Source: Rhodococcus sp. IITR03
GTDB taxonomy: Bacteria; Actinomycetota; Actinomycetes; Mycobacteriales; Mycobacteriaceae
Assembly: GCA_001017865.1 (NCBI GenBank)
Contig: LATQ01000001.1
Span: 1,321,080 to 1,334,541, forward strand
Length of the DNA stretch: 13,462 bases
Direction: 5' to 3'
Under the pieces are notes generated by a model. The model did not search any database. It was not told where the DNA came from and was given only the letters and a program-made list of their open reading frames with translations. Positions 1 to 7,395 of the stretch are shown in pieces; positions within the stretch are counted from its first letter, which is position 1; each line of letters opens with the position of its first letter. The position numbers and the translations under genes were made by a program.

Positions 1-277
1 TGTGGGCGCCCAGCATGGACACCGACAGGTGCTCGTGGCCGGGCACCAGCACGGTGAGCGCGACGTGCCGTGGCCGCCTGCCCCCGGCGAGGAGCACGAG
101 CGGAGACAGCGACGGCTGGTGCGCGCCGAGGATCCCGACGATCGCCGCGACCGCGACCAGCAATACCGCGACCGGTCCCGTCGGCACACCACCGCCGGCG
201 GAGCCGTGGGCGGCCACCGCCAGCACCGCGGTGGCGATGCCCGCGGTGGTGCCGAGAACGGTCGGGTACCTGGTCAC
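1..277 (-). CDS. Integral membrane protein, N-terminal part (runs off the window)
   Basis: Reading the minus strand from a GTG at 277 gives an open frame of 92 codons that continues past base 1. It starts V-T-R-Y-P-T-V-L-G and has two strongly hydrophobic stretches (about residues 7-25 and 35-50), then an Arg-rich turn (GGRRPRH) and a His-containing segment (VPGHEHLSVSML). This is the pattern of a small multi-pass membrane protein beginning with an N-terminal hairpin. Third codon positions are almost all G or C, which supports this frame over the plus-strand ORFs that cover it. It lies 35 bases downstream of the DUF6474-like gene on the same strand, so the two may be co-transcribed. I do not recognise the family and propose no function. 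The start is uncertain: an AGGAA sits about 13 bases upstream, a long spacing. Confidence 0.6.
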   Translation of the reverse strand, partial: MTRYPTVLGTTAGIATAVLAVAAHGSAGGGVPTGPVAVLLVAVAAIVGILGAHQPSLSPLVLLAGGRRPRHVALTVLVPGHEHLSVSMLGAH

Positions 278-312
278 TGTCGGTCGTGCTCGTTCCTGAT
301 GTGCAGGCCGTG

Positions 313-996
313 TCAGCGCACGCCGAGGCGTGCGAGAAGATCCGCTTCGATGCCGTCGAGTTCCGACGAGATCGCCGCATGCGCCGACTTCCGGCGCGCG
401 GCCGGCATCTGCTCGGCCGTCTGCACGGCGGCGGTCAGATCGGTGAGGCGTTCGCGGGTCGCCGTGGCGAACTTCTGCGTCTCCGCGTCCTTGGGATTGC
501 GCTGCTCGACCTTCGCGAGCGACTGCTCCGCACCCGCGATGCGGGCACTGAGCCGGGCACCGTGACCGGTGAACGAACCCAGTTCCTCGATCGGCACCCC
601 GAGCTGCTGCGCGCGACGCGAGTCGAGCTGACCGCGCAGCGCCGTCACGGCCTGGTAGACGATCGGGACGAGCACCGGCGCGAGCAGACGCGCGACGCCG
701 AGATAGCGGCGCACCTTCGCTGCGGTGAGGCCCTGATTCTCAGCGGCCTTCTTCTGTGCCTTGAGGGTCGCGATCTGTTCCTTCTCGACCTTGGCCTGCG
801 ACCTCACGAGTTCCTGGTCGAGCTTGACCTGCGACTTCGCGAGCTTCTTGTCGATCTTCGCCCGGGCCTTCGCTGCCCGCCGGTCGTTCTCGAGCCGATT
901 CTTCGCGACCAGTCTGGCCTCGAGCTTCGCCTTGGTCCTCAGCGCCTTCGCTTCCGCCCTGCGAGTCGCGCGACGCTTCCGTGTGAACAACCCCAT
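313..996 (-). CDS. DUF6474-like basic coiled-coil protein, function unknown
   Basis: Intact 227-residue protein with an ATG at 996 preceded by GGAGGG about 9 bases upstream, a good ribosome binding site. Residues 1-90 are highly charged, rich in Lys, Arg, Ala and Glu, and should form a long helix or coiled coil (MGLFTRKRRATRRAEAK, then repeated AKxxLxxxLVxxxAKxE patterns). Residues about 98-118 (LGVARLLAPVLVPIVYQAV) are hydrophobic and could dip into or cross the membrane. The C-terminal third is again helical and charged. The opening MGLFTRKRRATRR resembles actinobacterial proteins annotated DUF6474; this is from memory. No catalytic motif is visible. A role at the membrane or nucleoid would be a guess. 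It is divergent from the nuclease gene that starts near 1107. Confidence 0.85.
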   Translation of the reverse strand: MGLFTRKRRATRRAEAKALRTKAKLEARLVAKNRLENDRRAAKARAKIDKKLAKSQVKLDQELVRSQAKVEKEQIATLKAQKKAAENQGLTAAKVRRYLGVARLLAPVLVPIVYQAVTALRGQLDSRRAQQLGVPIEELGSFTGHGARLSARIAGAEQSLAKVEQRNPKDAETQKFATATRERLTDLTAAVQTAEQMPAARRKSAHAAISSELDGIEADLLARLGVR

Positions 997-1085
997 CGAA
1001 CAGCACCCTCCATTCGGTACGACACGACGCTCCGGCGCCCCGCGTCAGCCTAACGTGACGGTGCTGCTGCGAGCCGTCGCCTGTG

Positions 1086-1100
1086 CAGGGAATACCCTGG
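1086..1100. repeat. Short inverted repeat at the nuclease gene start
   Basis: CAGGG-AATA-CCCTG is a perfect 5-base inverted repeat with a 4-base centre, just before the favoured GTG start at 1107. It could be a small operator or an mRNA hairpin near the ribosome binding site. At this length it may also be chance. Confidence 0.3.
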
Positions 1101-1106
1101 AATGTC

Positions 1107-2719
1107 GTGGACGCAACCGGAGAACTACCGCGGCCCCCACGCGGAGTGTCACAGCGCACAGCCGTCTCCCTCGAGGCCGCTGCGCTGACGAGGTGCCGCC
1201 ACCGGGTCTATCTCGACGCCACCTTCCCCGACGAACTCGCAGGTGCACCCGAGAATCCGGGTGCGCGGCAACGCCAGGAGGCGGCGGCTGCGCATCGCGA
1301 GGCGATCCGCCAGACGCTGTTCGACGCGACCGGACGGTGGGCGCTCATCGCGCCGGAAGGACCGATGTCGCTGCTCGCCGAGCGCCCCGACTCGACGCGT
1401 GCGCGCGGGCGCCGACCGCATCTGGGGTGCGGTGCTGCCGAGCGAACCCGACACCGGACGCCGCGGCCGCTCGGAGATCCTGCTGCGCGATGCCGAACGC
1501 GGTGGCTACATCCCGGTGATCGTCGTCAACCACAAGGTCACCGATCCCGGACGTGGCGCGCTCACCACCGATCTGTTCGTGTGGGCACCCGCCGTCGACG
1601 AGACCCGCAAGGTGCGCAGTCAGGTGCGCGACCAGATGCGCCTCGCGCACCTGTACCGGATGCTCGAGCGTCACGGACTCGCGAGCCCTGCGAAGGTCGC
1701 CGGGGCGATCGGCTACGGCGGCGACTGCATCCTCGTGCACGATCTCGACCAGATCCTCGACGACTACGACGCCCGCCTGGCGGACCGTCTCGAGGTCGCG
1801 CGGGGTCTGGCTCCGACGGCGCCGTCGCAGATCGGCGAGTGCAAAACCTGCCCGTGGTGGGACCGCTGCCGCGCCGAGCTCACCGCCACCCGGGATGTGT
1901 CGCTCGTCGCGCCGGGGCAACGTGCCGTCGTGCTGCGCGAACTCGAGGTGCACACCATCGACGGGCTCGCCCGGTGGGAAGGGGAGGAACCCGAGGCGTG
2001 GCCGCAGGTTCGTTCGAGGACGCGATCGTCACGGCGCGGGCGTGGATCGCCGGTGTGCCGCTCGTGCGTCGCTACCGGCACGTGCACGTCCACCGCGCCG
2101 ACGTCGAGGTCGACATCGACATGGAGAGTTACCACGAGCACGGCGCCTATCTGTGGGGCACGCTCCTCAATTCGGGATCGTCCTCGGAGTACATCCCGTT
2201 CGCGACGTGGGAGCCGTGCCGACCGACGACGAGGCACGCTCGTTCGCCGAGTTCTGGCGCTGGCTGTCGGACCAGCGGCGCGCGGCCGAACGTCGCGGGA
2301 AGACCTTTGCGGCCTACTGCTATTCGCGGTCGGCGGAGGACAAGTGGTTGTTGTCGTCGGCGCGGCGGTTCCACGGCTTCCCGGGTGTGCCGGAGCTCAC
2401 GGAGGTCAAGGCGTTCATCGGTTCGAACGAGTGGGTCGACATCTTCCAGGCCGTCACCGACCAGTTCGTGTGCCCGAATGGCAAGGGGCTCAAGAAGATC
2501 GCGCCGATCGCGGGGCATCACTGGCGCGACGCCGAGGCCGGGGGTGAGGCGTCGATGAGCTGGTACCGCGAGGCCGTGGGCATGGCGGGCGAGCCCGATC
2601 CGGCCCAGCGTGTGCGGTTGCTCGAGTACAACGAGGACGACGTGATCGCCACGAAGGTCCTGCGCGAGTGGATGAGTGATCGCGCGGTGCTGGACATCCC
2701 GTTCATCGAGGACCTGTAG
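1107..2719 (+). CDS. TM0106-type RecB/Cas4-like nuclease fused to an RNase H-like (DEDD) domain; three frame breaks
   Basis: The product is spread over three frames that join into about 538 codons. The N-terminal half resembles Cas4/RecB nucleases. It has one early Cys (LTRCRHRVYLD), a core GADRIWGAVLP...GRSEILLRD...YIPVIVVNHKV, and a late cluster ECKTCPWWDRC. One early Cys plus three late ones is the 4Fe-4S arrangement of Cas4/AddB proteins. The C-terminal half resembles the YprB-type RNase H-like exonuclease domain (RNase_H_2): an acidic D-x-E motif (DIDMESYHEHGAYLWG), then AAYCYSRSAEDKWLL, then the final YNEDDV motif. Frame changes fall near 1400 (one extra base or two missing), 2000 (TGG(G)CC) and 2215 (GAGCC(G)GTG). 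The start is uncertain: GTG codons at 1083, 1107 and 1146 are all in frame. I chose 1107 for a TGGAA just upstream. The gene ends in TAG at 2717-2719. Members of this family are uncharacterised standalone proteins, possibly acting in DNA repair. Confidence 0.8.
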
Positions 2720-2734
2720 CGCAGGTCGTGCCCC

Positions 2735-2937
2735 GTGCATGGTTCCGGCGGCAAGCTGATGCCGGCACACGTGCCCCGGGCGGCTCCGGACGCCGAGCTG
2801 CGCCGGCTGTCCCGATCCGCGACTCGTCGTCGTTCGTCGTCGGCGGCCTGTACCTGCACGGTTCGGCCGCGAAGATGCAACCCGACCCCGACCTGGTGAG
2901 ATTCGACGGATCCGTGAGACTCACAGGCCTGCTCTGA
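2735..2937 (+). CDS. Possible small protein, about 67 residues, with one frame break
   Basis: Two overlapping frames here each show strong G/C third positions over half of the stretch. From the GTG at 2735 one reads HGSGGKLMPAHVPRAAPDAELRRL. From about 2812 the neighbouring frame reads IRDSSSFVVGGLYLHGSAAK and ends LVRFDGSVRLTGLL before TGA at 2935-2937. Joining them needs one missing base near 2812-2815 (for example CCCG(G)ATC), and the repaired length divides by three. That is the same kind of error seen in neighbouring genes. The start lies 15 bases after the nuclease stop on the same strand. The last 17 bases overlap the end of the convergent hydrolase gene. I do not recognise the sequence. 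It could be a real small gene or the coding-like shadow of GC-rich DNA. Confidence 0.3.
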
Positions 2938-3728
2938 GCCGGATCAGGGCGTCCACCACAGGCGCGCCGAACATCGGTGGATCGTTGTGTTCGAGACCGC
3001 CGAGCTCGACCCGCTCGTGCAACTGCCGGGCGGCATCGGCGACCGCCGCGCTCTGGCAGGCGGGACGATGCTGTCGGCGGTGCCGTAGACGACCGTGATC
3101 GGCACGTCGATGCGGCCGACGAGATCGGCGACGGGGAACTCGTCCTTCAGTGCCGCGGCGGGGACGAACGGATAGTGGTGCCGGGCCACGGCGGCGAGAT
3201 CGGTGAACGGCGAGCGCAGCAGCATCGCGGCGGGAGGGTTGTCGACGGCGAGCGCGGTGACCACGGCGCAGCGAGGCTCTCTCCGAAGTACAGCAGCCGG
3301 GTGGGGTCGACGTCGTCGCGCGAACGGAGATAGCCGAGCGCCGCGCGGGCGTCGGCGGCGAGACCCTCCTCGGTGGGGGAGCCGGGATTGCCGCCGTACC
3401 CGCGGTAGTCGAACAGGAGCGTCGAGAAACCCGCCGCGGCGAGGTCGGCGGCGGTGTCGACGCGGCCGAGGCGGTTGCCGCCGTTACCGGGGGCGAGGAG
3501 GACGGTGAAGCCGGCTCCGGGTCCGTCGGGAGCGCGACCGGGCACGAACCAGGCGTCGAGCTCGAGACCGTCGGCGGTGGTGAGCACAACGTCCTCGGCG
3601 CCGGGCAGGACGGTCGCGGCGGACGGGGGAGCAGAGCTGTCGGGCAGGTAGATCAGGCGTCGTTGCAACGCCCAGCCGGCGACGCCGACGAGCGCGACGA
3701 CGAGCACCACGGCGAGAACGATCCGCAT
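2921..3728 (-). CDS. Membrane-anchored alpha/beta hydrolase (Bem46/ABHD13-like); two frame breaks
   Basis: After repair this is a 269-residue serine hydrolase. Residues 2-22 (IVLAVVLVVALVGVAGWAL) form an N-terminal membrane anchor. The fold motifs follow in order: an oxyanion segment LLAPGNGGNRLGR (about 77-89), LLFDYRGYGGNPGSPTEEG (about 104-122), the nucleophile elbow GESLA with Ser about 151, VVYGTADS with Asp about 219, and GLEHND with His about 248. That is a complete catalytic triad in the usual spacing. Frame changes lie near 3270 (GCG(G)CC just after the nucleophile) and 3057 (GCC(C)AG). Each is repaired by one base, and the total then divides by three. The substrate cannot be told from sequence; relatives are called esterases or peptidases. 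It is the last gene of a minus-strand run, separated from the dehydrogenase by a strong hairpin, so it probably has its own promoter. The ribosome binding site is weak. Confidence 0.82.
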
Positions 3729-3746
3729 GGGACCGGTCTAACGCAC

Positions 3747-3786
3747 GTGCGCGTTCCCGGTGGCCGGAACCACCGGAAACGCGCAC
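3747..3786 (-). terminator. Long hairpin after the dehydrogenase gene, probable terminator
   Basis: GTGCGCGTTCCCGGTGG and CCACCGGAAACGCGCAC form a 17-base stem with one mismatch around the 6-base loop CCGGAA. It begins 14 bases past the dehydrogenase stop on the minus strand and ends before the hydrolase ATG at 3728. There is no clear T run, but actinobacterial terminators often lack one. Confidence 0.65.
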
Positions 3787-3799
3787 GGAAGGGACGTGA

Positions 3800-4567
3800 T
3801 TACCGCGGCGCCATGCGCAGCGCACCGTCCATGCGGATGGTCTCGCCGTTGAGGTAGTCGTGCTCGACGATCATCTGCGCGAGCTGCGCATACTCGGCAG
3901 GCTGGGCGAGCCGCGACGGGAACGGCACACCGGCCTCGAGGCCCTTGCGGTACTCCTCGGTGACACCGGCGAGCATCGGGGTGTCGACGATGCCGGGGGC
4001 GATGGTGTTGACGCGGATGCCGAACTGCGCGAGGTCGCGTGCGGCGGGGACGGTCATGCCGTGCACGCCACCCTTCGACGCGGAGTACGCGATCTGGCCG
4101 ATCTGGCCCTCGAACGCCGCCACCGAGGCGGTGTTGATGATGACGCCGCGCTGACCCGACTCGTCGACCGTCTCGGTCTTGGAGATCGCGTCGGCCGCGA
4201 GGCGCATGACGTTGAAGGTGCCGAGCAGGTTGACGGTGATGACCGTGCGGAACAGCTCGAGGTCGTGCGGGCCGTTCTTCGACAGGATGCGGCCGGCCCA
4301 GCCGACACCGGCGCAGTTGACGACGATGCGCAGCGGAACACCGGACTCGACGATGCGGTCGACGGCAGCCTGCACTTCGTCGCCGCTGGTCACATCGGTG
4401 GCGAGGAGCGTGACACCCGCGGGTGCGGCATCGCCGACGCGGTCGATGGACTGCTGCAGGTCGAGGCCGAAGACGGTCGCTCCGGCGTCGGCGAGGCGGC
4501 GTGCGGTTGCGGCGCCGAGACCGGATGCGGCACCGGTCACCAGTGCCGCGGATCCCTGAATCTCCAC
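3800..4567 (-). CDS. Short-chain dehydrogenase, 3-hydroxyacyl-CoA dehydrogenase type 2 (HSD10)-like
   Basis: Intact 255-residue classical SDR. The start is the GTG at 4567, 9 bases after AGGAG; the frame stays open further upstream, but only this start has a ribosome binding site and fits the family's usual beginning. Visible motifs: nucleotide-binding TGAASGLG (11-18), NCAG (84-87), catalytic Ser148 (NTASVAAFEG), Tyr161 and Lys165 (YSASK), and PGIVDTPM after the active site. The family is NAD(P)-dependent. The overall pattern (EIQGSAALVTGAASGLGAAT, SVAAFEGQIGQIAYSASKGG) most resembles the HSD10-like 3-hydroxyacyl-CoA dehydrogenases of beta-oxidation, but the substrate is not proven. It lies 44 bases downstream of the MFS gene on the same strand and could be read through from that unit, although its own strong ribosome binding site suggests independent translation. 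Confidence 0.92.
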   Translation of the reverse strand: MEIQGSAALVTGAASGLGAATARRLADAGATVFGLDLQQSIDRVGDAAPAGVTLLATDVTSGDEVQAAVDRIVESGVPLRIVVNCAGVGWAGRILSKNGPHDLELFRTVITVNLLGTFNVMRLAADAISKTETVDESGQRGVIINTASVAAFEGQIGQIAYSASKGGVHGMTVPAARDLAQFGIRVNTIAPGIVDTPMLAGVTEEYRKGLEAGVPFPSRLAQPAEYAQLAQMIVEHDYLNGETIRMDGALRMAPR

Positions 4568-4611
4568 TGTTCGTATCTCCTGTCCCGTGTGAGTGTCGTT
4601 CGTCACGAACC

Positions 4612-5855
4612 CTAACCGGTGACGGCCGCGGGTTCCGCGGGGGTCGCGGTCCGGCGGCGCAGTGCGACGACTCCCATCGCCGCGGCCACGAGACACGCGA
4701 CGGCACCGAGCAGCAGTCCGGCCCGACCACCCCACTGCTCGCACACCCATCCGGCGATGGGACCGCCGATGGCCGTGGAACCGAGGAAGGCGACCGACCA
4801 CAGGGCCATCACCCGTCCGCGCATCGTCGGCGCGGAGGCGAGCTGCAGCGAACTGTTGGTGGTGGATGTGAACGTCACGCTCAGTGCACCGACGATCACC
4901 ATGAGCACGATGAGCGTGGTCAGGTTCGGGGCCGCGGCGGCGACCGCCATGCGATGCCGAACGCGAGGGAGGTGAGGATCAGCGGCCTGGTCCCGGTGCG
5001 GCCCAGGTGGCGACGGCGAGCCACCCACGACCGATCCCGCGCCCATCGCGGCGGTGAGGAAGCCGTAGGCCCCGGCACCGGCTGCGAAGGTGTGGTCGGC
5101 CAGGACCGGCAGGACCACCTGGAACTCGAAGGCCAGACATCCGACGAGCGCCATCATCAGCAGCGGGACGGCCAGGTCGGACGTGCGGCGGACGTAGGCG
5201 AAGCCCTCGCGCAGCTGTCCCTTGGCGCGGGCGGCGGCGGGGGAGCGCTGAAGCCGGGAGACGTCGAGTCGCAGCAGCGAGGTGACGACGGCGACGAAGC
5301 TCGCAGCATTGAGTAGGAAGCACACGCCGAGGCCGCCTGCGGCGATGACCAGGCCGGCGACGGCCGGGCCGATCATGCGCGAGCACGAGGCGAGGACCGA
5401 CTGCAGGCTCACGGCGTTGCGCAGGTCCTCCGGGCCGACGAGTTCGAGCATGAACGACTGTCGCGCGGGGTTCTCGAAACACTGGTTGAGGCCGAGCGCG
5501 ACCGCCAGGACGTAGACGTGCCACAGGGCGATGGTGTCGGTGACGACGAGCAGCCCCAGGATCAGGCCTGCACACCCATGAGGGTCTGCAACCCGATCAT
5601 GAGCCGGCGCTTGTCGGAACGGTCGGCGACCACCCCGCCATAGGGACCGAGCAGCAGCATCGGCACGGTCTGCAGCGCGAGCACGATGCCGATGGCGGTC
5701 GCGGAGCCGGTGAGCTGGAGGACGAGCCACGACTGCGCGACCGTCTGCATCCACGTGCCGATGAGCGAGACGGCCTGGCCGCTGATGTAGAGGCGGAAGT
5801 TGGGGCCGCGCAGGGCCGCGAAGGTCTGTCCTCTGAGGTCGGCGAGCATGGTCAC
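4612..5855 (-). CDS. MFS-type drug or metabolite exporter (MFS_3-like); four frame breaks
   Basis: After repair this is a protein of about 415 residues, normal for a 12-helix major facilitator. It begins (V)TMLADLRGQTFAALRGPNFR, followed by helix 1 (LYISGQAVSLIGTWMQTVAQ) and the signature loop after helix 2 (GPYGGVVADRSDKRR). Later come NQCFENPARQSFMLELVG, typical of the EntS/MFS_3 group, and C-terminal helices ending LRRRTATPAEPAAVTG. Four sites each need one base restored: near 5570 (GCC(C)TG), 5018 (GGTGG(G)CTC), 4993 (GGACC(C)AGG) and 4952 (ATCGC(C)ATG). The repaired length divides by three. The start GTG at 5855 shares bases with the MarR stop, so the two genes are translationally coupled. 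The likely role is proton-driven export of a toxic compound sensed by the MarR protein; the substrate is unknown. Confidence 0.85.
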
Positions 5856-6354
5856 GGGCGACCCCCCTCGGCGGAGGGCGCGGTGAATCGGCGACGCGCT
5901 GCGAGAGTGCCTCGAGGGCGGGCAGTGCGTCGTGCAGAGCTTCGAGGTGCCGGTCGTTCAGTTCGGCGAGGTGACGGGCGAACAGGGCGGTGCGGCGGCC
6001 GCGCAGTTCTGCCGACAGTGCGGCACCGGCGGGAGTGATGTGGACGCGGACGACGCGCTTGTCGTCGGCGTCGGGGGACCGGGTGAGCAGCCCGGCGTCT
6101 TCGAGTTTGCCCACCATGCGCGAACACATGGTGGGGTTGAGCCCTTCGATCTCCGCGAGTTCGCGGACTCCGATCGTCTCGTGGCGGGCGACGGTCGTGA
6201 GAAGAGTCGACTGCGAACGCGTCAGCCCTTCCTCCGAGGCGAACATGCCCATGCGGCGGGAGATCCGTCCGATCGCGATACGCAGACGGTGGACGTCTTC
6301 CGCGTCGAACGGAGGAGTTTCGGATCGAGGGGTGCTGTCCGTGAGTTCAGACAT
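5852..6354 (-). CDS. MarR-family transcriptional regulator
   Basis: Winged-helix regulator of about 167 residues after repair, normal for the family. The ATG at 6354 follows a strong ribosome binding site (CGGAGGTGG). The dimer helix is at about residues 17-45 (DVHRLRIAIGRISRRMG), the recognition helix-turn-helix at about 60-90 (IGVRELAEIEGLNPTMCSRM), and the wing has the family D-x-R pattern (SPDADDKRVVRVHIT). Near 5885 a base appears lost (GATTC(C)ACC). Without it the frame reads into the transporter and makes a false 580-residue fusion. With it the protein ends STAPSAEGGRP and its TGA overlaps the MFS GTG. MarR proteins usually repress their own promoter and the adjacent exporter until a ligand such as a phenolic compound binds. 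The palindrome at 6375-6388 is the likely operator. Confidence 0.9.
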
Positions 6355-6374
6355 GGAACCACCTCCGAATTTAT

Positions 6375-6388
6375 TTGCCTATCGGCAA
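6375..6388. promoter_or_regulatory. Candidate MarR operator
   Basis: TTGCC-TATC-GGCAA is a perfect 5-base inverted repeat with a 4-base centre, 21 bases before the marR ATG and just upstream of its ribosome binding site. Its length, its AT-rich surroundings and its place between marR and the upstream gene fit a self-regulating MarR site. Binding is inferred from position and symmetry. Confidence 0.5.
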
Positions 6389-6399
6389 GCATACTCCTG

Positions 6400-6425
6400 T
6401 CCGAAGCGGAAAGACACTGTTCGGA
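6400..6425. repeat. Inverted repeat between the GDT1 and marR genes
   Basis: TCCGAA (6400-6405) and TTCGGA (6420-6425) form a perfect 6-base inverted repeat around a 14-base loop. It lies just past the GDT1-family stop on the minus strand, so it could be a weak terminator for that gene or part of the marR promoter. Low weight. Confidence 0.3.
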
Positions 6426-6432
6426 AAGGTGA

Positions 6433-7131
6433 TCAGGGACGCATGAGGGCCGGGGACTCGTCCTCGGCGACACGGCGGGAGCGGCGGCGTACGACCACCA
6501 TCGCGGCGACGGACAGCAGCAGGGCCACCGCGCCGGCGATCGGTCCCACGGCACCGGTCTCCGGGAACAGGCCGTCGCCGAGCATCCACGCGCCGAAGCC
6601 GAAGAACAACGCGGCGGCGCCGTAACGGATGGCATTGTCGGGAAGGTGCCGGCCGAGCACGGCACCGATGACGATGGCCAGCGCGTCGGCGGCGACCATG
6701 CCGACGGTGGACCCGATCCACACCCCGGCCCAGTTGTTGTCGGTCGCGAGCGTAATGGTCGCGAGCATCGTCTTGTCGCCGAGTTCGGCGAGGAAGAACG
6801 CCGAGGTCACGGCGAGGAAGGCGGAGCGTGCGACGCGTCCGGCCTTGGACTGCTCGTCGTCGTCGAGGGAGTCGCCGCGCAGCGTCCACGCGCCGAAGAT
6901 CAGGAAGGCGATGCCGCCGACGATGGAGATGGCGGTCGCGGGGATCGCGACACCCAGATAGTGCCCGACGGCGACCGACACGAGGTGAACCGCGGTGGTC
7001 GCGAACAGGATCCCCGACAGGACGACCCACCAGCGATACCGCAGGGCGAAGGTCATCGCCATGAGCTGGGATTTGTCGCCGAGTTCGGCGACGAAGATGA
7101 CTGCGAAGGACAGGACGAGCGCGGACCACAT
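6433..7131 (-). CDS. GDT1/TMEM165-family cation exporter, probable Mn2+ efflux protein
   Basis: Intact 232-residue membrane protein. The ATG at 7131 follows a near-perfect AGGAGG ribosome binding site. It has the two-fold repeat of the UPF0016/GDT1 family: each half carries the signature E-x-G-D-K-(S/T), seen as AELGDKSQLMAM (ELGDK at 16-20) and AELGDKTMLATI (116-120), each within a hydrophobic segment. An acidic cytoplasmic linker (DSLDDDEQSK, 87-96) separates the halves, and the C-terminus is basic (VVRRRSRR). About six membrane segments are visible. Bacterial members export Mn2+ (MneA of Vibrio cholerae, Mnx of cyanobacteria), and eukaryotic ones move Ca2+/Mn2+. The manganese-sensing leader RNA upstream strongly supports a manganese role here. 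An alternative start upstream (7188) lies within the leader and is unlikely. Confidence 0.93.
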   Translation of the reverse strand: MWSALVLSFAVIFVAELGDKSQLMAMTFALRYRWWVVLSGILFATTAVHLVSVAVGHYLGVAIPATAISIVGGIAFLIFGAWTLRGDSLDDDEQSKAGRVARSAFLAVTSAFFLAELGDKTMLATITLATDNNWAGVWIGSTVGMVAADALAIVIGAVLGRHLPDNAIRYGAAALFFGFGAWMLGDGLFPETGAVGPIAGAVALLLSVAAMVVVRRRSRRVAEDESPALMRP

Positions 7132-7136
7132 ACGCG

Positions 7137-7173
7137 TTTCCTCCTTTCGTATGGAGGAAACGGGGCTTCCTCC
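7137..7173 (-). promoter_or_regulatory. Riboswitch expression platform: alternative hairpins around the ribosome binding site
   Basis: On the minus strand, three complementary elements run in order: GGAGGAA (7173-7167), TTTCCTCC (7160-7153) and the ribosome binding site GGAGGAAA (7144-7137). The middle element can pair with the third (8 base pairs, 8-base loop), hiding the ribosome binding site. It can instead pair with the first (7 base pairs, 7-base loop), freeing it. This is a textbook layout for translational control by the upstream metal-sensing domain. The pairing is read directly from the sequence; which state manganese favours is inferred. Confidence 0.75.
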
Positions 7174-7203
7174 GGACGCCGGACGCACGGTGCGACCAGC
7201 GGC

Positions 7204-7309
7204 CGAAGGTCTCGCCCACCGGAGGATGATCCGGTCCGCGGGGCCGGGCGTTGCCGTTGTCGGGCGCCGCCAGTATGTCGACCCTGCGATTGGGGGCTAC
7301 TCCCCTTCG
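7204..7309 (-). ncRNA. yybP-ykoY manganese riboswitch, aptamer domain
   Basis: The minus strand carries the conserved blocks of the yybP-ykoY family in order: AAGGGGAGTAGC (7307-7296), GGTCGACATACTGG (7283-7270) and GGCGAGACCTT (7216-7206). The closing stem pairs CGAAGG (7309-7304) with CCTTCG (7209-7204), six perfect pairs. This RNA binds Mn2+ and usually turns on exporters such as MntP, YkoY and GDT1-type proteins. It lies in the leader of a GDT1-family gene. Recognition is by eye; a covariance-model search with the Rfam yybP-ykoY family would confirm it. Confidence 0.9.
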
Positions 7310-7318
7310 CCGACGACA

Positions 7319-7348
7319 ACGTTAGCCCGGCGAACCGAATTCTGTAAA
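7319..7348 (-). promoter_or_regulatory. Probable promoter of the riboswitch-GDT1 transcript
   Basis: On the minus strand, TTTACA (7348-7343) is separated by 18 bases from TAACGT (7324-7319). This resembles a sigma-A -35 (one mismatch to TTGACA) and a -10 of the TAnnnT type. Transcription would start just before the riboswitch closing stem, as expected. A TTCGG-AGAA-CCGAA palindrome lies upstream at 7362-7375, and GAACCGAA is repeated at 7332-7339 and 7368-7375; both are possible regulator sites. Confidence 0.4.
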
Positions 7349-7395
7349 GGCAATGCTAACTTTCGGAGAACCGAACTTCCGTTTTCAGGGCGCCC

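Noticed and set aside
70..1053. Long plus-strand open frames opposite the membrane protein and DUF6474-like gene
   Set aside because: These are Arg- and Pro-rich with poor third-position pattern, and a well-supported minus-strand gene with a ribosome binding site covers the region. They are typical of high-GC antisense frames.
1083..2719. Programmed ribosomal frameshifting in the nuclease gene or others
   Set aside because: There are too many sites across unrelated genes, no slippery heptamers or shared signal, and single-base G/C losses fit better.
3860..5316. Long plus-strand open frames opposite the dehydrogenase and transporter genes
   Set aside because: The compositions are shadow-like (Asp/Gly/His/Arg-rich), with no motifs, and the minus-strand genes are unmistakable.
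4612..6354. A single 580-residue open frame that would fuse a MarR regulator to an MFS transporter
   Set aside because: The middle of the translation (about 5850 to 5575) is Arg- and His-rich nonsense, while the neighbouring frame there encodes the transporter N-terminus. Separate genes with overlapping stop and start, plus lost bases, explain it better.
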